Under the pieces are notes generated by a model, which was not told the origin of the DNA, did not search any database, and saw nothing but the letters and a program-made list of their open reading frames with translations. Positions 16,607-25,536 of a DNA stretch of 64,000 nt are shown piece after piece. The stretch's first letter is position 1, and every line of letters begins with the position of its first letter. Source of the stretch: Bacillota bacterium (GTDB taxonomy: Bacteria > Bacillota > Clostridia > Oscillospirales > Ruminococcaceae). The stretch is taken from contig JAEYNX010000004.1 in assembly GCA_023412215.1 (NCBI GenBank), forward strand, positions 1 through 64,000. The letters are read 5' to 3'. A program made the position numbers and the translations under genes.

Positions 16607-17731
16607 TTAGTTTAAGATGCAGGTCTCAGACTCTTTGTCGAAGAGGTGCAGCTTGTTAACATCCATGGCAACCTTGATAACATCGCCGGTTCTGGCGGTG
16701 CAGCGGGGAGAAACTCTCGCGATAAGGTTGTTGCCAAGGCAGTTTAAGTACAGGTAGGTCTCTGCGCCCATGAGCTCAGTAACCTCAACGTTGCACTCGA
16801 TGATGCCGGACTTCGCGGCGGAGATGAACATCTCTTCGTCGTGGATGTTTTCAGGACGAATGCCAAGCACTACGCTCTTGCCAACATACTCGTCGAAATC
16901 AGCGGGCTTGGATTTTGCGTCGGGAACTTCCACAGAGTACTTCTGCTCGTCACTGCCGAACTCTACAATGTACTTGCCATCCTTCTTTAAGAGGGTAGCA
17001 TCGATGAAGTTCATTTGAGGAGAACCCATGAAGCCTGCTACGAACATGTTGGTGGGCTTGTCGTAGAGGTTTTGAGGGGTATCAACCTGCTGGATGAAAC
17101 CGTCCTTCATAACAACGATTCTGTCGCCCATGGTCATAGCTTCGGTCTGGTCATGCGTTACATAGATGAAGGTTGTGCCGAGACGGATGTGCAGCTTCGC
17201 AAGCTCGGTTCTCATCTGAGCACGCAGCTTGGCATCGAGGTTGGAGAGCGGCTCGTCAAGAAGGAATACCTTCGGCTCACGAACGATAGCACGGCCGAGC
17301 GCAACACGCTGGCGCTGACCGCCGGAAAGAGCCTTCGGCTTTCTGTCGAGCAGGTGCTCGATATCGAGGATGCGGGCAGCCTCGTCTACACGACGCTTGA
17401 TTTCGTCCTTCGGGGTTTTTCTGAGCTTAAGACCGAAAGCCATGTTCTCATAAACAGTCATGTGCGGGTAAAGAGCATAGTTCTGGAAAACCATCGCGAT
17501 GTCGCGATCCTTAGGAGCAACGTCGTTTACCAGCTTGTCGCCAATGAACAGTTCGCCTTCGGAAATCTCTTCAAGACCGGCAATCATACGAAGGGTCGTA
17601 GATTTGCCGCAGCCTGAAGGACCAACAAGGATAACGAACTCCTTGTCCTGAATGTCGAGGTTAAAATCGGAAACCGCTGTAACCCCACCTGCGTATCTCT
17701 TGTAAATACCTTTAAGTGTTACACTAGCCAT
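16607..17731 (-). CDS. msmK: Sugar ABC transporter ATPase (MsmK/UgpC type)
   Basis: This cytosolic ATPase energises CUT1-family carbohydrate importers. It has Walker A GPSGCGKSTT, the signature LSGGQRQRVALG and Walker B VFLLDEPLSNLD. A C-terminal TOBE/regulatory domain (from about 235) is typical of MalK/MsmK. ATG 17731 (MASVTLKGI) has GGAGG 7 bases upstream; a longer frame reaches 17842 but lacks family support. No permease or binding protein is adjacent. As with streptococcal MsmK, one orphan ATPase may serve several sugar importers encoded elsewhere. A TATAGT-like -10 lies near 17798-17803 on the minus strand. Confidence 0.93.
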   Translation of the reverse strand: MASVTLKGIYKRYAGGVTAVSDFNLDIQDKEFVILVGPSGCGKSTTLRMIAGLEEISEGELFIGDKLVNDVAPKDRDIAMVFQNYALYPHMTVYENMAFGLKLRKTPKDEIKRRVDEAARILDIEHLLDRKPKALSGGQRQRVALGRAIVREPKVFLLDEPLSNLDAKLRAQMRTELAKLHIRLGTTFIYVTHDQTEAMTMGDRIVVMKDGFIQQVDTPQNLYDKPTNMFVAGFMGSPQMNFIDATLLKKDGKYIVEFGSDEQKYSVEVPDAKSKPADFDEYVGKSVVLGIRPENIHDEEMFISAAKSGIIECNVEVTELMGAETYLYLNCLGNNLIARVSPRCTARTGDVIKVAMDVNKLHLFDKESETCILN

Positions 17732-17897
17732 AATGGACCTCCTGTATTCTATATTGTAACTGCGTATGTGACCGTATACCTCGTCCTTACAACCATTACT
17801 ATACCAAAAACGGCATGGAATGAACAGTTGCTTAATATCCAAACTTAATTTTAACCGTTTATGAAAATTTACTAATATTTTAAAAATACGCAGGGTT

Positions 17898-18635
17898 TTA
17901 AGATTTTTCTGATATTTCCCGTGTCAAAAGTTTCTCAACATCTTTGTTGATTATTTCTTTGCACCCGCCCTCCGGCAGACGCTCGTCCAGCGGCAGCGCG
18001 CCGATTTTTACGCGCTTTAGGTGTAAAACCCTGCGCCCGACCGCCGCAAACATGCGCTTGATCTGGTGGTACATCCCCTCCGAAATAATGACCTCCACGG
18101 TGGGGTTTGCCCCCTCCTGCAGCACCCGTACCCTCGCCCTGCCGCAGACATCCCCGCCGCCTATATCGATACCGTCTTCCAGCGCCGAAATCTCGTTTGC
18201 ACCTATCCCGCCGTCTAAGACGGCGTGGTAGGTTTTGGGCACATGGCTTTTAGGGGCGAGCATACGGTGCGCAAGCTCGCCGTCGTCGGTGATCAGCACA
18301 AAGCCGACGGTATCTTTGTCCAGCCTTCCGGCGGGGAACAGCCCCTTGCGCCACATCGACTGCGGCACCAGATCGAGCACCGTTTTGCTTTTGCCGTCCC
18401 GCGTGGCGCTCACCACCCCTTCGGGCTTGTTGAGCATGAGGTAGATATGCTTTTTATAGCTTATCGCCACACCCCCCGCCATGATCTCATCCTGCTGCGG
18501 GTCTGCCTTGTCGGCCGGTGAACGCGCCGGTACGCCGTTTACGACAACTTGTCCCAAAGAGACCATCTTTTTAACGTCTGTGCGCGAGATATTCAGTTGC
18601 CCGGACACGATCTTGTCCAACCGCTGTTTTTCCAT
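17898..18635 (-). CDS. RsuA/RluB-family rRNA pseudouridine synthase
   Basis: The enzyme isomerises a specific uridine of ribosomal RNA to pseudouridine. An N-terminal S4 RNA-binding domain (RLDKIVSGQLNISRTDVKKMV, about 4-50) precedes the synthase core. The core holds the catalytic Asp in PAGRLDKDTVG and the late motif GMYHQIKRMFAAVG. The length of 245 residues and the RLDKDT motif favour the RsuA (16S U516) branch over RluB, though this is not certain. ATG 18635 (MEKQRLDK) fits the domain boundary; an upstream in-frame GTG at 18683 would add 16 residues. Confidence 0.92.
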   Translation of the reverse strand: MEKQRLDKIVSGQLNISRTDVKKMVSLGQVVVNGVPARSPADKADPQQDEIMAGGVAISYKKHIYLMLNKPEGVVSATRDGKSKTVLDLVPQSMWRKGLFPAGRLDKDTVGFVLITDDGELAHRMLAPKSHVPKTYHAVLDGGIGANEISALEDGIDIGGGDVCGRARVRVLQEGANPTVEVIISEGMYHQIKRMFAAVGRRVLHLKRVKIGALPLDERLPEGGCKEIINKDVEKLLTREISEKS

Positions 18636-18763
18636 CCTGTCGTCCCCCGCGTATTCCCCGCACCGCACGAGGCGGGCCTTCACGCTTCATATTTCAGTCC
18701 GCAGCCTCCCGCTCCGTGCGGCAGGCTGCGGATATCTGTGCTGCAATTTTAAAATTCTTTATT

Positions 18764-18917
18764 ATTATATCATAAACGAACGTGGTCACGTTTATGATAT
18801 AATCGTCTATTCCCGCCGGTTGCCCCGCAAGGGGCGAGGCGGGTGGACATCAACATATAATAAGCGCTCTGAAGGCTACCCTGTTTTGCTTGGGGCTCAT
18901 ACGCTTATTATATCACA
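18764..18917 (-). repeat. Dispersed palindromic intergenic repeat, copy 2
   Basis: Positions 18796-18917 match 1145-1265 in inverted orientation, with the same atataataagcg stem, the ccccttgcgggg stem and the gacgattatatcat edge. At the outer edge an extra perfect 15-bp palindrome (attatatcataaacg and its complement, 18764-18802) is attached that copy 1 lacks. The remaining part of this 315-bp gap holds no gene. Confidence 0.7.
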
Positions 18918-18950
18918 CAAACTGCAATTCTTGAACGGAATTATTTGCAG

Positions 18951-19724
18951 TCAGTTAGCCTGTTCTTTGTCGTCGGCAGCCTCAATGAGCATCTCCAGGC
19001 TCTTTTCAATCTCCTCGCGCGCCTTTTGCTCTACCTCGTCCACCACCTCGCTCTTGCCTTCCTCCTCGTTCTTTATCTCCGCCGTATTGTCGGTGCCCTC
19101 CTCCTTGACATTATCCTGTGTGATCTCGCCGATACCCTCGTCGCCTGTGGCCGTCAGGTCGTCCTTCGGGGTCTCGCTCACCTGTTTAATCCCGCTGAAC
19201 TCCACCGGGAGGTCGCCTGTGAGCAACCCGGTTTCAGAGAATGCCCCGGCCTCCTCCGGCGAGAAGCCGTGGATAAACCCGCCAAGCGCCGTTGAGCAGA
19301 TATCGCCCGCAATGATCTTATTGTTATAGATGATGACGTTTGCGTGCACCTCGTCGTCGGAGGGGTAGTTCAGCACGGCATAGGTCCAGCGCTTGGTGCG
19401 CTTGCCTTTATATTCCTCGAGATTCATACCCTGGCTTTTCTGCAGCTCGTTGTACTTCTGGAACACCTCGTCAAAGCTTTCGGGCATGATGATCTCGCAT
19501 ACCTCAATCGGCTCGTCGCTTACATCCCAGCCGAAGCTCTCTAAAAAGGCCACGCGCTCGCTGTTGTTGACAGCGTCAAATTTTGTTTTGCCGCTTGACG
19601 TGTCCTCGCCGCTCTTGCCGCGCAGGAACATCCACAGGCCGACCAGTATCAGTATCAGCACCACGACGATGATGCTCCAGATAAGTATCCTTTTTTTCTC
19701 GACCTTCATTGACATGATAAACAT
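18951..19724 (-). CDS. Membrane-anchored DUF4830 protein
   Basis: Function is unknown. The 257-residue protein has one N-terminal membrane helix (about 13-34, rich in Val/Leu/Ile). An extracellular domain follows with FLESFGWDVSDEP, a QKSQGMNLEEYKG segment and NYPSDDEVHANVIIYNNKIIAGDI, which resembles the DUF4830 family found in clostridia. The last 80 residues are a low-complexity Glu/Lys/Thr-rich tail that is likely disordered. In-frame ATGs at 19724, 19715 and 19709 are all possible starts; the first is used. It stands alone. Confidence 0.75.
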   Translation of the reverse strand: MFIMSMKVEKKRILIWSIIVVVLILILVGLWMFLRGKSGEDTSSGKTKFDAVNNSERVAFLESFGWDVSDEPIEVCEIIMPESFDEVFQKYNELQKSQGMNLEEYKGKRTKRWTYAVLNYPSDDEVHANVIIYNNKIIAGDICSTALGGFIHGFSPEEAGAFSETGLLTGDLPVEFSGIKQVSETPKDDLTATGDEGIGEITQDNVKEEGTDNTAEIKNEEEGKSEVVDEVEQKAREEIEKSLEMLIEAADDKEQAN

Positions 19725-20247
19725 AGTAGACTCGCATCCCCCTTATATCTGCAATCAGTATGCCGTTACTTGTACTAGATTATATGCAGACATGCGCACC
19801 AGAAAGAACATGCCCAGGCACCAAAACATGCCTTGTTTATGCCCTCCACAAGCATGGTTTGGCACCAGTTATGTATTCTTATATAAAAATTTTTCAACAT
19901 TTGCATAAATTAGTGTTGAATTTCATAACAAGGTGTGTTATTATAAGGTCACACAAATTATGATTACTACTACTTCATCCTTTTCCCATGCTATGTATGT
20001 CTCTATCCCCGAAAGAGAGCGGCCTTAATCGGCCGCTCTCTTTCTATCTTCCGGAGAAAAGACGATTTGATATTTTTTACAATTTCTCAAATTGTTATTG
20101 CTTTTTTGTGGTCGTTATTATATTATTGATAATAGCGGCGTTTCTGGAAGGAAATTTTCTTGTTTAATTTGAAAAAGGGATGCAGAAATACTGCGTTTTA
20201 TTGCCACTATAGGTAAGACAGACTATATTATGGAGGTTAAAAAAGAC
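19725..20247. other. Gene-free interval with two hairpins
   Basis: No convincing gene is seen. An imperfect hairpin lies at about 19817-19870 (caccaaaacatgcc against ggtttggcacc), and a strong 14-bp palindrome at 20011-20044 (gaaagagagcggcc and its complement). AT-rich promoter-like sequence precedes the sortase gene. The 20011 palindrome is not next to a stop codon; it could end an unannotated small RNA, but nothing else supports one. Confidence 0.4.
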
Positions 20248-21210
20248 ATGAACAACAAAAAGCTGTTCGCCATACGCTCTATAGCTTTTTCTTTAATTCT
20301 GACAATGGTTCTGCCGCTTGCAGCCTGCGGCGGAGAAGAGCCCGCGGAGGCAAGTTCTTCCGAGGTTTCTTCCCAGCAGGTATCCTCGGTGGAAGAGGCA
20401 AAGCCCGAAGCAATTTCTCCTGAGGTAGCCAAAAAGGTGGAAGAGGCCAAAACCGCAAACCCCGAGGTGGTTTCATGGATATCCATCCCCAACACCAACA
20501 TCGATTATCCCATTCTCCAGTCTACCACAGATAACTTTAAATACGAATCGGTTGACCTCAATGGCAAGAAGACCGCATTGGACCCCAAGAAGATGGATAA
20601 GGCTGTTGCCGACAACCTTGGCGGCACCAAGGCTTTGGTGGGTGCCATCTACTATGATGCAAAAGCTAAGGTTTCTCTCAATAAAGACGAGGTGTCGAGA
20701 AACCAGATTATCTACGGTCACAACTGGACCAATATCGTAGAGCCCTTCCGTATCGGCAAGCAGAAGGATTACGACGTGATGTTTGCACAGCTCATGTCTT
20801 ATACCGACGAGACCTTTGCCAAAACCAACCCCTATATCTATATCAGTACCGGGGAGACCACTCAGGTTTACAAGGTGTTCGGTCTGGTGTATTTTAACGC
20901 GTTCTGCTCAAACTATATCACCCCTAACCCCAACGACGACCAGTATGCCAAGCTCTTGGCCGATGCGCAGGCGCGTTCAATCTACAAGTATAACACCGAG
21001 GTAACCACAGCGGACAACATCATCTCGCTTTATACCTGCGAAAGAAAATACCCCAAGAGCCTCACGCAGGGCAACGGCTTTAACATCCAGCGTTTCGCTG
21101 TAATGGCCCGCCTGCTCAGAGAAGGCGAAACCGACAAAGACCCTGTAACCGTTACCAAGAATACCGGCAAAATCGACCCTCCGTGGACCATGAAGACATT
21201 TAGTCTTTAA
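20248..21210 (+). CDS. Lipoprotein-anchored class B sortase
   Basis: Sortases cleave a C-terminal sorting motif and join the protein to peptidoglycan or a pilin. This 320-residue member has a lipoprotein signal with lipobox LAAC (Cys 27), in place of the usual N-terminal transmembrane anchor. A short Ser/Glu linker precedes the catalytic domain (about 65-300). The triad is complete: His 158 in IIYGHNW, Cys 264 in SLYTCERKY and Arg 282 in IQRFAVMAR. ATG 20248 is chosen, 11 bases after GGAGG; ATG 20230 lies just before that site. It starts a plus-strand envelope cluster, but its own terminator suggests separate transcription. No sorting-signal protein is adjacent. Confidence 0.9.
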   Translation: MNNKKLFAIRSIAFSLILTMVLPLAACGGEEPAEASSSEVSSQQVSSVEEAKPEAISPEVAKKVEEAKTANPEVVSWISIPNTNIDYPILQSTTDNFKYESVDLNGKKTALDPKKMDKAVADNLGGTKALVGAIYYDAKAKVSLNKDEVSRNQIIYGHNWTNIVEPFRIGKQKDYDVMFAQLMSYTDETFAKTNPYIYISTGETTQVYKVFGLVYFNAFCSNYITPNPNDDQYAKLLADAQARSIYKYNTEVTTADNIISLYTCERKYPKSLTQGNGFNIQRFAVMARLLREGETDKDPVTVTKNTGKIDPPWTMKTFSL

Positions 21211-21230
21211 TCAACTGTTTATAACAGCTC

Positions 21231-21262
21231 AAAGCCCGTCTGCAGAGCAGACGGGCTTTTTA
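21231..21262 (+). terminator. Terminator after lipoprotein sortase
   Basis: The stem aaagcccgtctg with its complement and a T5 tail lies 20 bases after the stop. Confidence 0.9.
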
Positions 21263-21417
21263 TATGTCCGGTGTGTTATGGCGGCAGAAAAAGCAAAAGG
21301 GAGGGAGACTCAGCTATTAAGGCTTGGAACATAGATGGCTTTTATACCTGTAGCCCAATAAATCCAGCATCCTTCCTGCGACATTAATTTGGTATGATCT
21401 GCTTACAAATTATAATA

Positions 21418-21446
21418 TTGACATATTCTCCCTTCTGGTTCATTAT
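21418..21446 (+). promoter_or_regulatory. Candidate promoter for serine hydrolase-capA unit
   Basis: TTGACA (21418-21423) and CATTAT (21441-21446) are 17 bases apart, about 95 bases before the GTG start. The rest of the 330-bp gap shows nothing else. Confidence 0.5.
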
Positions 21447-21540
21447 AGTAAATAGTATAAATTATTGAAATGCTTACAGATTTAATGATCGATAGTTTGT
21501 ATGAAACAGGTATTATCTGTGAAGGGAAGTTATCTACACG

Positions 21541-22950
21541 GTGAACGACAGAAAGAACCCCCGCGCACTCGAGAGGCTCCGGCTGTTTGCAGTGATACTT
21601 TCGTTACTGATTAGCTTCACTGCCTGTGCACAAGATCAAGCAGTCAAAAGCTACGACGATGCCCACAGCACTGTGGTACTGCCCGTTTCTAGTGAGGTAA
21701 TGTCGGATGCGGCAAGCTCAGCGGGCGAGAGCAGCAGCGGCGATGAAAGTATAATCAGCTCGGCGCCAGAAGTAAGCTTTGCGCCTTCGCCTATCATTTT
21801 AGATAGCGCTGCCGCCGAGGCCGTAAAGGAACGACTGAATGCCATCTGCAAGGAGTGCGGCGTGGTCGGGCTGTCCATGGCGGTTTTTAAGGGGCAGGAC
21901 CTGTTTTTTAAGCACTCCTACGGCTATGCGGACAAGGCCCTGCGGATCGCGGCCTGCGAAAATACCAAATACCGCATCGCCTCCATCTCTAAAACCGTCA
22001 CGGGCATCTTGGCGATGCAGCTGATCGCCGAAGGGCGGTTAAGCCTTGACATCGGCGTTTCGGGTTATCTAGGGGTTGATATCGATGACCCCCGCTACCC
22101 GAACGACAAAATTACGCTGCGGCAATTGATGACGCACACCTCGGGGATCACGGACAGCCTTGCATATATTATCGCTGCAGACTCTCCCGGGCCGCTGGCC
22201 GATTTGCTCTCGTACGGTACCATCCATTCCGGCACCCAGCCCGGGACACATTATCTGTACTCCAATTTTGGGGCGGGATTAATGTGCGGGATCATCGAAC
22301 GGGCGACCGGCAAGCGGTTTTATGATTATGCCGACGAAAGGCTGTTTATCCCGTTGCAGATGGACGCCGGATTCTTAAGAACACGAATCGACGATACGGA
22401 GAATATTGCCGTCATCTATAATCAAAACGCCGTATCCGCCGACGTAAAGCGGTGGGGCCGGGTAGAGAGCGCCTATGATTCCATACCGCTCGGGCAGATG
22501 TACTTGATCGGGCAATCCGACCTGATCATCTCGGCCGCCGACCTCGCGGCCTTTGCCATCGCCTTGGCCGGGGACGGCACCTATAACAGCTACGAAATCC
22601 TGCCTCAAGAAGAGGTTAACGAGATGAACGCCGTCGCGTTTGACGATGGGGTGGTCAAGCGCGGTCTGGCACTGGGCATGGTGGAGGATCTGGTGCATGG
22701 CAGAACCTTGCACGGCCACGTGGGGCAGGCCTACGGCATGATCTCGGCCATGTACTATGACCCCGCCGACCATACCGGTGTCGTCTTTATTACAAACGGC
22801 TGTGACGTGCGAAAGAACCGGGACGACATCTACACCATCGTCGATGCCATTGTAAACGCCGCCTATGCGGAGTTCTTCGACAAAGGCAAGAACCCGGGCA
22901 GTACCTCACTGCCCGAGAAGATTGCCCCTGCTGCCCCCGCAACGAGATAG
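21541..22950 (+). CDS. Beta-lactamase-fold serine hydrolase lipoprotein
   Basis: This is a penicillin-binding-protein/class C beta-lactamase family enzyme (Beta-lactamase Pfam type), probably an envelope peptidase or esterase rather than a resistance enzyme. A lipoprotein signal ends at FTAC (Cys 29), followed by a Ser-rich spacer to about 75. The catalytic motifs are SISK (Ser 148, Lys 151), YSN (240-242) and HGHVG near residue 396. It starts at GTG 21541 with a weak GAAGGGA site about 13 bases upstream. The CapA-like gene follows after 53 bases in the same direction, suggesting an operon. It may trim cell-wall peptides or D-amino esters; no substrate is evident. Confidence 0.87.
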   Translation: MNDRKNPRALERLRLFAVILSLLISFTACAQDQAVKSYDDAHSTVVLPVSSEVMSDAASSAGESSSGDESIISSAPEVSFAPSPIILDSAAAEAVKERLNAICKECGVVGLSMAVFKGQDLFFKHSYGYADKALRIAACENTKYRIASISKTVTGILAMQLIAEGRLSLDIGVSGYLGVDIDDPRYPNDKITLRQLMTHTSGITDSLAYIIAADSPGPLADLLSYGTIHSGTQPGTHYLYSNFGAGLMCGIIERATGKRFYDYADERLFIPLQMDAGFLRTRIDDTENIAVIYNQNAVSADVKRWGRVESAYDSIPLGQMYLIGQSDLIISAADLAAFAIALAGDGTYNSYEILPQEEVNEMNAVAFDDGVVKRGLALGMVEDLVHGRTLHGHVGQAYGMISAMYYDPADHTGVVFITNGCDVRKNRDDIYTIVDAIVNAAYAEFFDKGKNPGSTSLPEKIAPAAPATR

Positions 22951-23003
22951 GATGAATTTATGCCTATATGAAACGATGGTTTTTTACTCAGGAGAGATGC
23001 CGC

Positions 23004-24227
23004 ATGAAGATCAAACGCCTTTTAGCAGTTATACTCGGCATAATTTTACTATGTGTATTCTCCGCCTGCGATAATCTGCCGAACGAGGTTTCGCCTTCCT
23101 CCGCCGTGAGTCAACAAGCCGTGGAGGCCGCCGCCCCCTCCTCCGCTGCCCCCGCTGTATCGGAGGTGATAACCGAGCCCGCCGACGCGCCTTCCCCCTC
23201 CGTTCGGGTATTTGCCGCGGGGGATAACCTCATTCATTCGTCCATCTACAACCAGGCCAAAAACCGTTCGGCAGACGGCGGGTATGACTTCGACTACGCC
23301 TACGCCCATGTTGCAGACTTGGTCGCCCCCGCGGATTTGGCGATACTCAACCAGGAAACGCCGATCGCCAATGATCTGTTTGAGCCCTCCACCTACCCGC
23401 TGTTTAATTCCCCCACCGCGCTCGGCGATAAGATGATCGACATGGGCTTTAACGCCATCAGCCACTCCAACAACCATATCCTTGACAAGGGTGAAAAGGG
23501 GCTGCTGGCGACGCTGGATTACTGGGGTAGCCGCGGCGTGCTCATGTACGGCGCGTATCGGGATGAAGACAGCTTAAACATCCTCCCCACCATGGAGATA
23601 AACGGCATCACCTTCTCCTTTGTAGGGTTTATGGAGCATACCAACGGTCTGCACCTGCCCAAAGACGCGGCCGCGAGGCTGGTTTATACCTCCGACCGTG
23701 AAACGATGCAGCGGCTGATTCAACAGGCGGATGCGGTCTCGGACGCCGTGATCGTAAGCGTCCACTGGGGGACGGAAATCTCGAATACGATCACAAGCCA
23801 GCAGAAGGAGCTTGCCCGTCTTTTCGTCGACTGGGGGGCGGACCTGATCATCGGCACCCAGCCGCATACCGTCCAGTCGATGGAATACCTCGATAAGCCT
23901 AACGGCGGCCGCGCCTTTGTGGCATACTCATTAGGCAATTTCATCTCGGCACAGGAGCGCAACCTCGCCCTGATCGGCGTTACCGTTGACCTGAATATTA
24001 CCAAAGACCCCGCGGCGGGTACAATCGCCGTTGAGGACGTGAAGGCAATCCCGGTAATCACGCATTACGGCGCGAATTTTGCCAATGTCACCGTCTACCC
24101 GTACAGCCAATACAGCGAGGCCCTTGCAAAGGCACACGGGGCGCGTGCAAAGGGAGAGTTCAGCATGGCGTATATCAACCGGATACTGAAAGAGAACATC
24201 CCCGAAGAATTCCTGCGTTTGGAATAA
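23004..24227 (+). CDS. CapA-family (PGA_cap) lipoprotein
   Basis: This is a calcineurin-like metallophosphoesterase-fold protein related to CapA/PgsA of poly-gamma-glutamate capsule systems. The lipoprotein signal ends at FSAC (Cys 22), and a Ser/Ala/Pro spacer runs to about 60. The domain shows VFAAGDNLIHSSIY, ISHSNNHILDKGEKG, SVHWGTE and GTQPHTVQ, the usual metal-site segments. ATG 23004 has GGAGAG 8 bases upstream; an upstream ATG at 22968 is less likely. No capB or capC is present, so a capsule role is doubtful. Context with two sortases and a serine hydrolase points to envelope modification. Confidence 0.88.
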   Translation: MKIKRLLAVILGIILLCVFSACDNLPNEVSPSSAVSQQAVEAAAPSSAAPAVSEVITEPADAPSPSVRVFAAGDNLIHSSIYNQAKNRSADGGYDFDYAYAHVADLVAPADLAILNQETPIANDLFEPSTYPLFNSPTALGDKMIDMGFNAISHSNNHILDKGEKGLLATLDYWGSRGVLMYGAYRDEDSLNILPTMEINGITFSFVGFMEHTNGLHLPKDAAARLVYTSDRETMQRLIQQADAVSDAVIVSVHWGTEISNTITSQQKELARLFVDWGADLIIGTQPHTVQSMEYLDKPNGGRAFVAYSLGNFISAQERNLALIGVTVDLNITKDPAAGTIAVEDVKAIPVITHYGANFANVTVYPYSQYSEALAKAHGARAKGEFSMAYINRILKENIPEEFLRLE

Positions 24228-24405
24228 AAGAATAATACAACCGGGCGCATTTCTGCCAATTTGGTGATTGTTTTTTTAACAACGGCTGTGGTATAATTTA
24301 CTTGCTTTAACAAAACCGCCGGAAATCAGGCACTGATGCCGACTGCCGCCGTTTTGTGATGGAAAAAATGTACCCAAGCCCATATCCTTTTTGGGAGGAA
24401 TGCGT

Positions 24406-25386
24406 GTGAATAAGGTTGTTAATTTTTTAGGTTCTCTCGGTGTAAACTCCAAAAAGCTTTCCTGCACTTTGGTGGTACTGCTGGCGGTGGGCGTTGTTGC
24501 CGACAGCATGGCATGGGGCACCCTTCACGGGGCTCTTATCACCGGCAGCCCCAAGCAATTGCGGTATGATGTAGCGGGTGCCGTTGCGGCGCCTGTATTT
24601 GAACAGCCCGAATATATCATCTCTAAGAACGCGCGCCTTGAGCTGCCCGCGCTCGAGCTGATGGAAGGCATCGCGATGACCGATGAAGACCTTAAGGCCG
24701 AGCAGGAGCTGATTGCCGCGCGCAGCAAGCCCGGAAGCGCCGGAAGAAGCGGCGCTGCTATCAGCTACGGGGCGATCCCTTCGGGCGGCAGCGACCAGGA
24801 GAACCTCTCCTACTGGAAGAGGGTGAACTCCGACACAGCGGCCTTCCTGCGCATCCCCGGCACCTCTATCAACTACCCTGTTATGCGCGGCACCTCTTAC
24901 GAGTTTAAGCAGCAGGACGGCTCCTCCGGCAAACACCCCGGTTCGCTGTGGATACATACCGGCAGCGTCTCCTCCCGCGGCAGCCTGCAGGGCAATACGG
25001 TAATCACCGGCCACAACTGGGGCAACTGCACGGGCGCGTACCCCTTCATCGGCCCCGTGACCAATTCCGGGCGCATGGACCAACTGCTTTCGTACACCTC
25101 GCCGTCCTTTGCGGCCGCCAACCCCTATATCACCCTCTCGATTCCGGGTGAGGACATCACCCTTGCGGTATTTGCCGCCTTTTACGTTCCGAACATTTAC
25201 AACGACAGCGACTGCATTTATAACGGCGACCCGGTGTCGCTTGCCGCGAGCGCCAAGGCCAGAAGCCTGTTCGGCTCGGGCATAGAGGTTTCGCCCGGCG
25301 ACAGGCTGGTAACCTTCTTCACCTGCTCGCGCTACCTGAACACCGGCGCGCTGCAGCGCTTTGTGGTTGTGAGCAAGGTGCTGTAA
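24406..25386 (+). CDS. Class B sortase (transmembrane-anchored)
   Basis: A 326-residue sortase with an N-terminal membrane helix (about 18-38), a stalk of about 100 residues rich in Ala/Glu, and a catalytic domain from about 130. The triad is complete: His 203 in ITGHNWG, Cys 307 in TFFTCSRY and Arg 318 in LQRFVVVS. The start is taken as GTG 24406, 6 bases after GGGAGGA; the TTG 24391 and ATG 24400 codons overlap that site. It follows the capA-like gene by 178 bases. Being distinct in anchor and linker from the lipoprotein sortase at 20248, it probably has a different substrate or position. No sorting-signal protein is nearby. Confidence 0.87.
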   Translation: MNKVVNFLGSLGVNSKKLSCTLVVLLAVGVVADSMAWGTLHGALITGSPKQLRYDVAGAVAAPVFEQPEYIISKNARLELPALELMEGIAMTDEDLKAEQELIAARSKPGSAGRSGAAISYGAIPSGGSDQENLSYWKRVNSDTAAFLRIPGTSINYPVMRGTSYEFKQQDGSSGKHPGSLWIHTGSVSSRGSLQGNTVITGHNWGNCTGAYPFIGPVTNSGRMDQLLSYTSPSFAAANPYITLSIPGEDITLAVFAAFYVPNIYNDSDCIYNGDPVSLAASAKARSLFGSGIEVSPGDRLVTFFTCSRYLNTGALQRFVVVSKVL

Positions 25387-25536
25387 TATCCAGTTGAATT
25401 TTTAAACGATGCGGCACTTCGCTTTACGCGGGGTGCCGCTGTGCTTAAGGCGTAAAATAACGACGCAGACAAAAATCGCAACGCCGGTCAAGAAAATATC
25501 GCACGGCAGTGCTATGCTTTGTAAAGAGGTGGCAAC

